The notes below the pieces were generated by a model, which did no database searches, was not told the origin of the DNA, and saw only the letters and a list, made by a program, of their open reading frames with translations. Source: Lentibacter sp. XHP0401 (GTDB lineage: Bacteria > Pseudomonadota > Alphaproteobacteria > Rhodobacterales > Rhodobacteraceae). Taken from it: DNA of 64,000 nt. Position numbers and translations under genes: made by a program. This document shows positions 8,641 through 18,165 of this stretch, in pieces. The DNA is taken from the NCBI RefSeq assembly GCF_025751535.1, contig NZ_JAOWLC010000008.1:62001-126000 (forward strand). The letters run 5' to 3'. The first letter of the stretch is position 1, and the number at the start of each line of letters is the position of its first letter.

Positions 8641-11600
8641 ATGGATACCAACGTGCTCAAGAAATTCGCCCAAGGGGCGCGCAACCTGCTGATTGATCAG
8701 GTCACGGCCAAGCTGGATTTGGTGCTGGATGATGCCGCCCCGGCGCGGCGCGAACACCCGCAGGCCATCAAGGATCTGGAAAGCGCCATCGCCCGGAACG
8801 GCCAGCAACAGGTCATCGAGCAGGTCGCCTACACCTGGTTCAACCGCTTCACCGCCCTGCGCTTCATGGATGCCAACAACTACACACAGGTGCGCGTCGT
8901 ATCGCCTCCCGAGGGCGGCACCCGGCCCGAGATCCTGACCGAGGCGATGAACGGCAACCTCCCCGAAGGAGCTCCCGCAACCATACCTGCCCTCCTCGAC
9001 GGGCGCACGCCCTCCAACGATCCGCAGGCCGAGGCCTACCGCCTCCTGCTTGTCCATACCTGCAACCAGTGGCACGGCCCCATGCCTTTCCTCTTCGAGG
9101 AGATCGACGACTACACCGAACTGCTGATGCCCGAGGATTTGCTGTCCCAGGCCTCCATCCTCGCCGAACTCCGCAACGTCATGACCGAGGTCGCCTGTCA
9201 GGATGTCGAGATCATCGGCTGGCTCTACCAGTTCTACATCTCGGAGAAGAAGGATCAGGTTTTCGCGGGCCTCAAGAAGAACCAGAAAATCACGGCCGAG
9301 AACATCCCCGCCGCGACGCAGCTGTTCACCCCGCACTGGATCGTCCGCTATCTGGTGGAGAACTCTCTGGGGCGGCTGTGGCTGCTGAACCGGCCTCAAA
9401 GCCGCTTGGCCGAGCGGATGGATTATTACATCGCGCCCGAAGAGCCCGAGACGGACTTCCTGAAGATCACCCGCCCCGAAGAGATCCGCATCTGCGATCC
9501 CGCTGCAGGCTCGGGGCACATGCTGACCTATGCCTTTGACCTGCTCTACGCCATCTACGAGGAAGAGGGCTATGACGCGACCGAGATCCCCGCGCTGATC
9601 CTGACGCACAACCTGACCGGGGTAGAGATCGACGACCGCGCGGGCGCGCTGGCCGCCTTTGCGCTGGCGATGAAGGCGGCGGCGCGGCTGGGGCGGCGGC
9701 GGTTCCTGCGGATCGAGGCAAAGCCCGACATCTGCGTCTTGCAGAACGTGGCCTTTACAGACGCCGAGATGCAGGACGTGGCCGCCGTGGTGGGCAAAGA
9801 TCTGTTCACCGATGAGCTGCGCGAGACGCTGGGGCAGTTCGAGCAGGCCAAGAACTTCGGCTCGCTGATCGTGCCGAAACTGCGCGATCCGGCAGAGACG
9901 CTGCGGGTGGTCGAGGCGCGGGATTTCGGCGGCGACCTGCTGTTGAAGGATGTACAGGCGCGCGTCGTAGCTGTCCTGCGCATGGCAGAGGCGCTGTCGC
10001 CGAAGTATCACGTTGTCGTTGCCAACCCGCCTTATGCGGGCGCGAGTGGTCTGAACGAGCAGATTCAGGTCTTCGCGGAAAGGTTCTATCCAGCCAGCCA
10101 GACGGATCTGTTTGGCATGTTCATCGACCGGTCTTTGTCGCTTGCCGTGCGCCACGGGTTGACAGCAATGGTCACCATCCAAAATTGGATGTTTCTCGGA
10201 TCATTCGAGAAACTTCGACTTTCCACTATTGAGCGTTCAAGTATCGTCAACCTGCTCCAAATTGGCTTTAACAGCTTCCCGGAGCTGAACTCGAAGGTGG
10301 TTCAGGCAGCAGCGTTTGTGCTTGAAAAAGCCGCACACGGCAAAGTCGGCGTTTACATAAATGCAAATAACGCTCCTCAATCCGCGAATAAGGACGACGT
10401 CTTTCTAAGCAGAAAGTCGAGCGACGAAAAATACGCTGTCTCATCAGACAAATTTGCCAAGATTCCAGGTTCACCGATTGCATACTGGCTTTCTGAGGCC
10501 GCGATCCAAGCATTTGATTCCGGTGAATCTCTTGGAGACCATTTCTCAATTTCTGAAGGTTTGAAGACCGGCGAAAATGAGAAATTCATTCGACTTTGGC
10601 ATGAACCCGCAGCATCAAGAACAAGGCACTTTAGCAAAGCTGCGAAATGGGTGCCTCATTCAAAAGGGGGCGAGTTTCGGCGATGGTATGGAAACTATAA
10701 TTGGGTCGTAGAGTGGGGAAAAAATGGGAGCGCCCTCCGTGCATCAGGGAAGGCCGGTTTCCAAGGTTTACCAAACTACGGCAAGAAGGGCGCAACTTGG
10801 TCCAAGATTACCACCAGCCCCTACTGTGTGCGTCTGCAGCCCGAGGGCTTAATCTTTGACTCGGCGTGCCCAGGTTTGTTTGAAACGGGCCAAGTAAAAC
10901 TTGAACCAGCAATGGGATTCTTGAACTCGAAAGCTTGCCGAACAATCATTTCAGCGCTCAATCCCACTCTGAACTACCAAGTCGGTAACGTCTCATGCTT
11001 GCCAATCGTTTCAAGCCCTCGAGGTGATGATGCCGGCATTACCACGGCGTCGGCGCTGATTTCGTTGTCCAAATCCGACTGGGACGCCTACGAAACTTCC
11101 TGGGATTTCACCACGCTCCCGCTGCTCTCGCCCGATCACCAGGCCGACACGCTGGAGGCCACCTATGCCCGCCTGCGCACCCACTGGCAGTCCATGACGG
11201 ACGAGATGAAGCGGCTGGAGGAAGAGAACAACCGCATCTTCATCGACGCCTATGGTCTGCAAGATGAGCTGACCCCCGAGGTGCCGATCGAGGAGATCAC
11301 CCTCACCTGCAACCCCGCCTATCGCTATGGCGTGAAGGGCAGCGAGGAAGACCGCGAGGTCCGCCTGCGAACTGAGACCATGGCCGAGTTCCTCAGCTAT
11401 GCCGTGGGCTGCATGTTCGGGCGCTACAGCCTCGACGCGCCGGGCCTGATCCTCGCCAATCAGGGCGAGCGGCTGGAGGATTATCTGGCCCGCATCCCCG
11501 AGCCGACGTTCATGCCCGACGCCGACAACGTCATTCCCGTGCTCGACGGGGACTGGTTCGCCGATGACATCACCGAACGCTTCCGCCTGTTCCTGCGCGT

Positions 11601-12093
11601 GAGTTTCGGCGAGGCGCATTTCCGCGAGAACCTGCGGTATATCGAGGACGCCCTCGGCAAGGACATTCGCAAGTATTTCACCAAGGATTTCTACGCTGAC
11701 CACGTGAAGCGGTATAAGAAGCGTCCGATCTACTGGATGGTCTCCTCCCCCAAGGGGACGTTCAACGCGCTGATCTACATGCACCGCTATCGCGGCGACA
11801 CGGTGTCGGTGCTGCTCAACGACTACCTGCGCGAGTTCATCACCAAGCTGGAGGGCGAACGTGCGCGGCTGGAAAAGCTGTCCGATGATCCGACGGCGAC
11901 GCAGGGCCAGAAGACCAAGGCGTTGAAGGATGTGGCGGCGGTGGCCAAACAGATCGACGAGCTGAACGAATGGGAACGCGACGTGATCTTCCCGCTGGCA
12001 CAGCAAAAGATCGAGATTGATCTGGATGACGGGGTGAAGGCGAATTATCCGAAGTTCGGCACGGCCCTGAAGAATGTTGTGGGGTTGAGCTGA
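8641..12093 (+). CDS. pglX: BREX adenine-specific methyltransferase PglX (BrxX)
   Basis: A 1,150-residue N6-adenine methyltransferase that marks host DNA at a non-palindromic site and is needed for defence. The SAM-binding motif DPAAGSGH is near residue 286, GVEIDDRAGALAAFAL follows as motif II, and the catalytic NPPY is at about residue 461. The region after NPPY (about 505-800) is the target-recognition part. The C-terminal third (from about 820) returns to strongly conserved sequence. I prefer ATG 8641 (MDTNVLKKFA matches the usual family start) to an upstream TTG at 8632. Bases about 10,160-11,040 are clearly less GC-rich, with different codon choice from the flanks, suggesting an exchanged recognition domain. 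It overlaps pglZ by one base (TGATG). Confidence 0.95.
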   Translation: MDTNVLKKFAQGARNLLIDQVTAKLDLVLDDAAPARREHPQAIKDLESAIARNGQQQVIEQVAYTWFNRFTALRFMDANNYTQVRVVSPPEGGTRPEILTEAMNGNLPEGAPATIPALLDGRTPSNDPQAEAYRLLLVHTCNQWHGPMPFLFEEIDDYTELLMPEDLLSQASILAELRNVMTEVACQDVEIIGWLYQFYISEKKDQVFAGLKKNQKITAENIPAATQLFTPHWIVRYLVENSLGRLWLLNRPQSRLAERMDYYIAPEEPETDFLKITRPEEIRICDPAAGSGHMLTYAFDLLYAIYEEEGYDATEIPALILTHNLTGVEIDDRAGALAAFALAMKAAARLGRRRFLRIEAKPDICVLQNVAFTDAEMQDVAAVVGKDLFTDELRETLGQFEQAKNFGSLIVPKLRDPAETLRVVEARDFGGDLLLKDVQARVVAVLRMAEALSPKYHVVVANPPYAGASGLNEQIQVFAERFYPASQTDLFGMFIDRSLSLAVRHGLTAMVTIQNWMFLGSFEKLRLSTIERSSIVNLLQIGFNSFPELNSKVVQAAAFVLEKAAHGKVGVYINANNAPQSANKDDVFLSRKSSDEKYAVSSDKFAKIPGSPIAYWLSEAAIQAFDSGESLGDHFSISEGLKTGENEKFIRLWHEPAASRTRHFSKAAKWVPHSKGGEFRRWYGNYNWVVEWGKNGSALRASGKAGFQGLPNYGKKGATWSKITTSPYCVRLQPEGLIFDSACPGLFETGQVKLEPAMGFLNSKACRTIISALNPTLNYQVGNVSCLPIVSSPRGDDAGITTASALISLSKSDWDAYETSWDFTTLPLLSPDHQADTLEATYARLRTHWQSMTDEMKRLEEENNRIFIDAYGLQDELTPEVPIEEITLTCNPAYRYGVKGSEEDREVRLRTETMAEFLSYAVGCMFGRYSLDAPGLILANQGERLEDYLARIPEPTFMPDADNVIPVLDGDWFADDITERFRLFLRVSFGEAHFRENLRYIEDALGKDIRKYFTKDFYADHVKRYKKRPIYWMVSSPKGTFNALIYMHRYRGDTVSVLLNDYLREFITKLEGERARLEKLSDDPTATQGQKTKALKDVAAVAKQIDELNEWERDVIFPLAQQKIEIDLDDGVKANYPKFGTALKNVVGLS

Positions 12094-14594
12094 TGTCTGA
12101 CCGTATTCAGACTGGGCTGGAACGGCTGTTCGAAGAGCATCGGATCGTGTTCTGGTATGACGCCGCGCGCGAGATGCGCGAGGCTTACGTCGCGGCGGAC
12201 CTGCCCGGTGTCGAAAAGATCGAGATCGCCAACAACGAGTTTGGGTTGAAATACCGGATGCTGCGGCAGGAGCCGAAGCAGAAGTTCCTGCTGTTCAAGG
12301 ACGGGCCGGAACCGGAGATGAAGGACAATTGGCTGCTGGATCTGCAACTGGCGACAGCCGTGTTCAAGGCCGACCAGACCGCGATCTGGCTGGCCGAACT
12401 GGGCCTGCCGGGCAAGTATGAGCCTGCCGTGCGCGACCACATGGAATTCTTCCGGTCGGCCAGGCGGCTGGAACGCCTGAAGGAGATGGAGGCAGAGCAG
12501 CCCTCGGATTCCGTTTCTGCCGTCCAACGCAAGATGCTGGCCGTCTGCGCCGATGCGGATGGCGCCATGGATACGGTGATCGAGGCGCTGCTGGGCGGGT
12601 TGGCAGAGGAGCGCGATGATGCGCTGCGCCTGATGGAGCGCGCGGGTCTGACCGAATTCTTCTGGAAACAGGTGGCGAATGCCTACGGATATGTCTCGAA
12701 CGAGCCCGACTTCGAGGATTTCGCCATCACCCTGTTCCAATCCTGCTACTGCCGCGCCCTGGGCGAAGACGGCAAGCTGAACAGCGAGGCTCTGCTGGTC
12801 TTCCGCCGCTGGAAGAACAACCGCCTTGGGGCCGAGGCTTTTGAGACCCTTAGCCGTAAATACCAGGTTATCCTACGCATCCCCGAGGATCTGCGCGACC
12901 GCGACATCAAAGCCCTGCGCACCATCGACCATTTCGAAGAGATCGACCGCCAAATCATTCGGTTGCTGGTGGCCGAGATGTCGAGCCAGACGGTCACCTC
13001 CGCAGAGGTGCTGAAGACCGTGCGCGAACGGCGCCAAAGCCACTGGTATCCCATCTACCGCGATGTCTATGAGGCCATCGGCTACGCCACTGAATTCCAG
13101 CAGGCCCTGGCCGAAGCAACACTGGGGATGACATCACCCGCTGAGGGCGTGAAACGCTATGTCTCAAGCGGGTTCAAAATCGATCAGCACTATCGCAAGT
13201 TTATCTACCACATGCAGAAAAGCGGCCAGGCTTCGCTGTTGGGGTCACTTTTTGAGAGCGTCGAGAACCGCTACACGACGAATTTCTTGCTGGCCGTGAA
13301 CGATGCCTGGCAGGACCAGATGGAACACCTGTCCGACTGGGCGGTGCCGGGCTATCCGAAACAAACGGATTTTTACCGCGATCAGTCAGCCGAGTTCCGG
13401 CGCCGTGATCAGAAGGTTGTCGTAATCATCTCGGACGCGCTGCGTTATGAGGTGGCCGAGGAATGCCAGCGCGAGATCCGCAAGCTGCCCCGCTATGATG
13501 CGGAGCTGAAGCCGATGATTGCGGCTTTGCCCAGCTACACACAGCTTGGCATGGCGGCTCTGCTGCCGAACGAGGCGTTGACCCTGTCCGGCGATGCCAC
13601 TGTGTTGTCATTTGGTGAACCCACACAGGGCACGGCGAACCGGCAGAAAATCCTCGGCAAAGGCCGCGCCGGAGATCAAGCGAAGGCCATGAAGGCCGAA
13701 GATTTCATGAACATGAAAGCCGATGAGGGCAAAGCGCTCTTTCGCGATCATGACATCCTGTATCTCTACCACAACCGGATCGACATCGTCGGTGACAAGC
13801 TGGCAACCGAGGATCGTGTCACCGAGGCTGCGGAAGATGCCATCGAGGACCTGACAAAGCTTGTCCGCAAGCTGACCACCGCGAACTTCTCGAACATCCT
13901 GATTACTGCGGATCACGGGTTCCTTTATCAGCACCGCGCCTTGGACGAGACCGACTTTTCCGTCGCCGACCCCACAGGCTCGGAAATCCTGTTCAAGAAC
14001 CGCCGCTTTGTCATTGGTCGCGGGCTGAATGAGACGGCAGGCATGAAGAAGTTCTCATCGGCTGAGCTTGGCCTGGCCGGTGATCTCGACGTGCTGATCC
14101 CCAACTCGATTAATAGGATGCGCGTGAAAGGTGCAGGCAGCCGCTTTGTTCATGGTGGCGCGACCCTGCAAGAGGTCGTCATCCCGGTGTTGCGAGTGGG
14201 TAAACGCCGCGAGGCGGATGTCGGCAAGGTGGATGTTCAGATCATCGCACCCAGCCGCAGCCTCATTTCCTCAGGCCAGACGGCTGTTGCCTTGTATCAG
14301 GCACAACCGGTGTCAGAGAAGCAACAACAGCGCAATCTTATGGCCGGGATCTACGCTCAGGACGGCACACTGATTTCCGATGAACATCAGCTGACCTTTG
14401 ACTTCACCTCACAAAATCCGCGCGAGAGGGAATTACCCATCACCTTCCTTCTCTCGCGCGCAGCCGACAGCTTCAACAATCAGGATGTTTTTCTGAAGTT
14501 GCGAGAGCGGGTCGGCAAGACCAGCCACTTCGACGATTACACGAGCCACCGTTTCCAGCTGCGCCGTGGCATCTCGACAGATTTCGATTTCTAA
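12093..14594 (+). CDS. pglZ: BREX alkaline-phosphatase-superfamily protein PglZ
   Basis: An 833-residue PglZ protein. The C-terminal half carries the alkaline-phosphatase/phosphodiesterase superfamily fold with metal-binding motifs KVVVIISDALRYEVAEEC (about residues 442-459) and NILITADHGFLYQHRA (about 600-615). The N-terminal half is helical and probably docks to BrxB/BrxC. PglZ proteins are metal-dependent phosphodiesterase/nuclease-like enzymes and a defining core member of all BREX types. Length is normal, the metal-ligand aspartates and histidine are present, and no break is seen. It sits between pglX and brxL in the standard type I order. Confidence 0.95.
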   Translation: MSDRIQTGLERLFEEHRIVFWYDAAREMREAYVAADLPGVEKIEIANNEFGLKYRMLRQEPKQKFLLFKDGPEPEMKDNWLLDLQLATAVFKADQTAIWLAELGLPGKYEPAVRDHMEFFRSARRLERLKEMEAEQPSDSVSAVQRKMLAVCADADGAMDTVIEALLGGLAEERDDALRLMERAGLTEFFWKQVANAYGYVSNEPDFEDFAITLFQSCYCRALGEDGKLNSEALLVFRRWKNNRLGAEAFETLSRKYQVILRIPEDLRDRDIKALRTIDHFEEIDRQIIRLLVAEMSSQTVTSAEVLKTVRERRQSHWYPIYRDVYEAIGYATEFQQALAEATLGMTSPAEGVKRYVSSGFKIDQHYRKFIYHMQKSGQASLLGSLFESVENRYTTNFLLAVNDAWQDQMEHLSDWAVPGYPKQTDFYRDQSAEFRRRDQKVVVIISDALRYEVAEECQREIRKLPRYDAELKPMIAALPSYTQLGMAALLPNEALTLSGDATVLSFGEPTQGTANRQKILGKGRAGDQAKAMKAEDFMNMKADEGKALFRDHDILYLYHNRIDIVGDKLATEDRVTEAAEDAIEDLTKLVRKLTTANFSNILITADHGFLYQHRALDETDFSVADPTGSEILFKNRRFVIGRGLNETAGMKKFSSAELGLAGDLDVLIPNSINRMRVKGAGSRFVHGGATLQEVVIPVLRVGKRREADVGKVDVQIIAPSRSLISSGQTAVALYQAQPVSEKQQQRNLMAGIYAQDGTLISDEHQLTFDFTSQNPRERELPITFLLSRAADSFNNQDVFLKLRERVGKTSHFDDYTSHRFQLRRGISTDFDF

Positions 14595-14603
14595 GGAGCG
14601 GAC

Positions 14604-16679
14604 ATGAGCGCACTCGACGACAAAATAAACGAACATTTCGCCGGCTACGTGGTCCGAAAGGATCTGGTGAAGGCGGTCAAAGGCAATGCCATCGTCCCGA
14701 CTTACGTTCTGGAATATCTTCTGGGGCAGTATTGCGCGACCGACGACGAGGCCTCGATCGAAAGCGGCATCGAGACGGTGAAGGAAATTCTGCGCAAGCA
14801 CTACGTTCACCGCAATGAGGCTGGACTGATCCAATCCACAATCAAGGAAAAGGGACATTACAAGGTCATCGACCAGGTCAGCGTTGCTTTGAACGAGAAA
14901 ACCGACAGCTATGAGGCGACTTTCGAGAACCTCGGCATCAAGAAGGTGGCCGTCGACAGCGGCACTGTGAAAGCCCACCCCAAGCTTTTGGTCACGGGGG
15001 TCTGGTGCATTTCCGATGTTCAATACGAGTTTGCCGAAGATGCGCGCACCTCGCCATGGAGGCTGGAAACCATCAAGCCGATCCAGATCGCCAAGGTTGA
15101 CTACGAGGGCTACAAGGAAGCCCGAGCGCAGTTCACCAAGGACGAATGGATCGACCTGCTCATGCAGTCCATCGGCTTCAACCCCGAGGCGTTCGGGCAG
15201 CGCAGCAAGCTTTTGCAATTGATGCGCCTGATCCCCTTCGTTGAGCGCAATTACAACATCATCGAACTGGGCCCGAAAGGCACCGGGAAATCCCACATCT
15301 ATTCGGAACTCTCCCCGCACGGACAACTCATCTCCGGTGGTGAGGTCACCGTGCCGAAGCTGTTTGTAAACAACTCGACGGGCCGCATTGGCCTTGTCGG
15401 ATATTGGGACGTGGTGGCTTTCGACGAATTTGCCGGGCGCGAGAAGACCGCGAACAAGGCGCTGGTCGACATCATGAAGAACTACATGGCCAACAAGACC
15501 TTCTCGCGCGGGGTCAATCCCATGGGGGCCGAGGCCAGCTTTGCCTTTGTCGGCAATACCGATCACAACGTGCCCTACATGCTGAAGAACAGCGATCTGT
15601 TCGAAGCCCTGCCACCCCAGTTCCACGATTCTGCCTTCATCGATCGCCTGCACGCCTACCTGCCGGGCTGGGAGATCGATGTAATCCGGGGCGAGATGTT
15701 CACCAGCGGATACGGTTTCATCGTTGACTACCTCGCCGAGATCCTGCGCCACCTTCGACAGGAGGATTTCTCCAACCGCCCGGATCAGCATTTCAGCGTC
15801 AGCCAGAAGATCTCGACCCGCGACCGCGATGCCATCTACAAGACCATGTCGGGGCTACTGAAGGTCATTTTCCCGGCCGGCGATGAAAGTGCCGAAGATG
15901 TCGAGGAACTCTTCCAGTTGGCCATTGAAAGCCGGAAGAGGGTCAAGGATCAACTGCTTCGTATTGACACGACATATCCGGATGTCGATTTTTATTATTC
16001 TGCGCCCGATGGCGAAAAGCGGCACATCCAAACAGTCGAAGAGCAGGAGTTTCCACAATTTTATCATCTCAAACCAGCTCAGGATCCCAAGCAGCAAGCT
16101 GATGGTGAGCAAAACAGTGACGCGGTTATGGTAATAGATGAGGATGAGCGCTCTCTGACGTCACCTTCGCCGCAAGCTCCTCAGGAGCCAAAGCTCGAAG
16201 AGGGGCATCACGTCTATGCTGAGAACCGCAAAGGCATCAGCTATGACACGTTGTTCGGCTCATACATTGATGGCGCAACGCGTATTATCGTGACCGATCC
16301 ATACATCCGTTACTTTTATCAGATAAAAAACATGATGGAGTTCGCCGAAATGGTCATCCGGCGCAAAGCCCCAGAGGATCAAGTGTCTATCCATCTCGTG
16401 ACTGGTCCTGACGATGGGGAGATTCAAAAACAGGGCGATCTACTGGACAGTATTACGAATGCCTGCATCGGATCGGGGGTAGATTTCACTTGGGCTTTTG
16501 ACACCAACGGAACGGGTCACGCGCGAGATATTGTGACCGACAACGGCTGGAAAATCGTGCTGGATCGTGGCTTGGATATTTTTCAAGCTCCAATGCGTCG
16601 AGAGGGCTTCAACCTTGGCGACCGCCTTCAAGAACATCGCATGCTGAAAGGGTTTTATGTGACATATGTGCGGCAGTAG
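14604..16679 (+). CDS. brxL: BrxL AAA+ ATPase with a C-terminal MIT_C-like domain
   Basis: A 691-residue protein preceded by AAGGAG. Residues 1 to about 480 are a standard BrxL: an N-terminal DNA-binding part (VLEYLLGQYCATDD, GHYKVIDQV), Walker A LGPKGTGKSH at about 222-231, a Walker B region YWDVVAFDEFAG and a sensor-like FAFVGNTDHN. Studied BrxL forms a ring that binds and moves along DNA. After an acidic, proline/serine/glutamine-rich linker (about 490-535), the C-terminus is not Lon-like. It reads SYDTLFGSYIDGATRI, TDPYIRYFYQIKNMMEFAEM, SIHLVTG, NGWKIVLDRGLDIFQ. This matches the MIT_C (phospholipase-D-like) domain of MITD1. The linker and tail DNA is less GC-rich than the core, as expected for a domain swap. 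The consequence for defence is unknown. Confidence 0.92.
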   Translation: MSALDDKINEHFAGYVVRKDLVKAVKGNAIVPTYVLEYLLGQYCATDDEASIESGIETVKEILRKHYVHRNEAGLIQSTIKEKGHYKVIDQVSVALNEKTDSYEATFENLGIKKVAVDSGTVKAHPKLLVTGVWCISDVQYEFAEDARTSPWRLETIKPIQIAKVDYEGYKEARAQFTKDEWIDLLMQSIGFNPEAFGQRSKLLQLMRLIPFVERNYNIIELGPKGTGKSHIYSELSPHGQLISGGEVTVPKLFVNNSTGRIGLVGYWDVVAFDEFAGREKTANKALVDIMKNYMANKTFSRGVNPMGAEASFAFVGNTDHNVPYMLKNSDLFEALPPQFHDSAFIDRLHAYLPGWEIDVIRGEMFTSGYGFIVDYLAEILRHLRQEDFSNRPDQHFSVSQKISTRDRDAIYKTMSGLLKVIFPAGDESAEDVEELFQLAIESRKRVKDQLLRIDTTYPDVDFYYSAPDGEKRHIQTVEEQEFPQFYHLKPAQDPKQQADGEQNSDAVMVIDEDERSLTSPSPQAPQEPKLEEGHHVYAENRKGISYDTLFGSYIDGATRIIVTDPYIRYFYQIKNMMEFAEMVIRRKAPEDQVSIHLVTGPDDGEIQKQGDLLDSITNACIGSGVDFTWAFDTNGTGHARDIVTDNGWKIVLDRGLDIFQAPMRREGFNLGDRLQEHRMLKGFYVTYVRQ

Positions 16680-16914
16680 AAGCCGCACTGGAACCAGAAC
16701 CAGTCCTCCACGCCTATGCGGATCGCGTAACTCCATCGTCGTGGTCTGGGAGCAAACAGCGTCCCGCGCAGCCGAGAAGGTTGAACTCGGCCTGCGCCAC
16801 GCGCTGGCGGGGAGCCATGTGGTGTTCTTCTGGGAGGACGCGCTGGCCAGTGACGGTAGTGCAGGTGCTGCATCAGCGGATGGATGTGGGGTGGTGAGGG
16901 GCAGGAGAAATTAG
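16680..16914 (+). pseudogene. Possible decayed coding fragment after brxL
   Basis: GC-rich sequence that differs from the AT-rich DNA on its right. Two overlapping frames each look partly protein-like: one with EAALEPEPVLHAYADRV just after the brxL stop, the other with GLRHALAGSHVVFFWEDAL further on, ending at 16914. This could be a frameshifted gene remnant. No family was recognised and the call is weak. Confidence 0.25.
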
Positions 16915-16942
16915 ATTCTTTTACCCTTAGAAACCGAGTTTC

Positions 16943-17281
16943 CTATTTTTGCGTCCATCCCACGACAAAGTCGTTTTCTAACGTGACGGTCATGTCGAAT
17001 CTGTTTTTTCCGGTTTTACCATATTTGAATACTTCTCGTGTCTTCGATTTCATAACCCGTTCGTCCTTGGCGGCGGGGCGTCCCCTAGAGTCAAGCAGCA
17101 TTCCCTTTGTCATTCCTTGCCAAATTGACCTCGACAATATCTTTTTAGCTACACCTCCATCTCCATATTTCTTGGTAAGAGATTTAAGTCTCAAGTAACG
17201 TGGAAGGGCCAAAAGCAGCGCAAAAACGAAAAATAAAATGAACACTAAGGCCCAACCGACATCTTTAACTTCATTCTCCAT
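16943..17281 (-). CDS. Small membrane-anchored protein, unknown function
   Basis: A 112-residue protein with one N-terminal membrane segment (WALVFILFFVFALLLALP) and a soluble, probably cytoplasmic or periplasmic, domain. The soluble part has SIWQGMTKGMLLDSRGRP, then a REVFKYGKTG stretch and the end DFVVGWTQK. This pattern recalls short domains (SmpA/DUF2845-like) in which a W-x-G-M-T motif precedes a beta-sheet and a closing V-V-G-W. The DNA is AT-rich relative to BREX. It follows a second small membrane gene by 21 bases on the same strand, so the two are likely one operon, convergent with brxL. Confidence 0.6.
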   Translation of the reverse strand: MENEVKDVGWALVFILFFVFALLLALPRYLRLKSLTKKYGDGGVAKKILSRSIWQGMTKGMLLDSRGRPAAKDERVMKSKTREVFKYGKTGKNRFDMTVTLENDFVVGWTQK

Positions 17282-17302
17282 TCGATAGTCCCTACTGAAT
17301 CA

Positions 17303-17533
17303 CTAATTTGATTGATCTACAAAACCATTATATACGATTGTCGCAAGTATAATCCAAAATCCCAGAGAGTATACAACAGTCATAATTGGACTTCTGGCAT
17401 GTCTGGAGTTTTGTCGCGCAATGGATTTTCCGTGACCAGGAAACATGTAGCGAACCCAAAGGATGGCCCGACCCGGAAATAGCAACAGTTCAAGTGCCGC
17501 ACTATGTCGATCTGTATTGTCCAATCTTTTCAT
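17303..17533 (-). CDS. Small membrane protein, unknown function
   Basis: A 76-residue protein with two hydrophobic stretches: a moderate one near ALELLLFPGRAILWVRYMF and a clear one near the C-terminus (VVYSLGFWIILATIVYNGF). No family is recognised. It is the upstream member of a two-gene leftward unit with the SmpA/DUF2845-like protein. AT-rich composition and the location between BREX and an IS30 remnant point to acquired DNA. Confidence 0.5.
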   Translation of the reverse strand: MKRLDNTDRHSAALELLLFPGRAILWVRYMFPGHGKSIARQNSRHARSPIMTVVYSLGFWIILATIVYNGFVDQSN

Positions 17534-17582
17534 CGGTGCCCCTATAATCCGAGATCGCCTAACATGAAGATGCTACTTTGAT

Positions 17583-17845
17583 TCAAAGATCAAGCGTAAC
17601 GCTTAACCTGAAGGCTTGGATTTCGTCGGCCATGGCTTCGGCGGTAGTTCTCCATCCGGGTGTTTTTCTCGGACGATTGTTCCTCAATACAGCGACGTCG
17701 TTGAGCCACGTTTGACTGGCACCGCTGAGGTCACTGCCCTTTGGCATGTACTCACGCAGCAGGCCGTTGGTGTTCTCGTTACTGCCGCGTTGCCAGGGCG
17801 CGTGTGGATGGCGCACGAAAAACATAAAGACTGAATTGATTCCAA
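17583..17845 (-). pseudogene. IS30 family transposase, C-terminal remnant
   Basis: The frame encodes only the last part of an IS30 integrase-core transposase, including the highly conserved HPHAPWQRGSNENTNGLLRE segment with the catalytic glutamate, followed by YMPKGSDLS and NNRPRKTPGW. The N-terminal helix-turn-helix and the first two catalytic aspartates are missing. The similarity stops abruptly near 17845, so the element was truncated there. Confidence 0.85.
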
Positions 17846-17852
17846 AAACCAC

Positions 17853-18165
17853 CGTTTTTGACCGGCTAGGTTTCTCGAAAGCTGACCTTGGCGCAGCCGC
17901 AGCGAAATGGAGCTTTGTCCCGCGTTGCAGTCATCCAGAGTTTAGAAACGATGCTGATGCGTTGAATGTCCACTATGCGGGCTGCGACCGCAGCATTGGA
18001 ACCGAGAGTTGAACGGCAGCAATGGGCCGATTTTGAACGTTAGGTAACGACGTTACTGTCTGGCGTGCAGTTAAGGTTGGCCAATGTCGGCATCTTTCGC
18101 CAATAGGATTATTTACTGGGCTAGGAAATAGGTATTACTGGCATATAGGCAACGAGGGCAGAATT
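17853..18165. other. Intergenic stretch between IS30 remnant and HNH gene
   Basis: No convincing gene. An inverted AAAAACC...CGGTTTTT-like sequence lies at 17845-17862. AT-rich sequence at 18100-18150 may hold the promoter of the HNH gene. GAGGG at 18152-18156 serves as its ribosome site. Confidence 0.4.

Noticed and set aside
8527-10182. Long open frame (551 codons) on the strand opposite to pglX
   Set aside because: It is a mirror of GC-rich codon use in pglX; the sense strand carries the catalytic motifs, and the antisense frame has no homology or ribosome site.
14433-15791. Long open frame (452 codons) opposite pglZ/brxL
   Set aside because: Antisense shadow of brxL; crosses the pglZ-brxL boundary and shows no domain.
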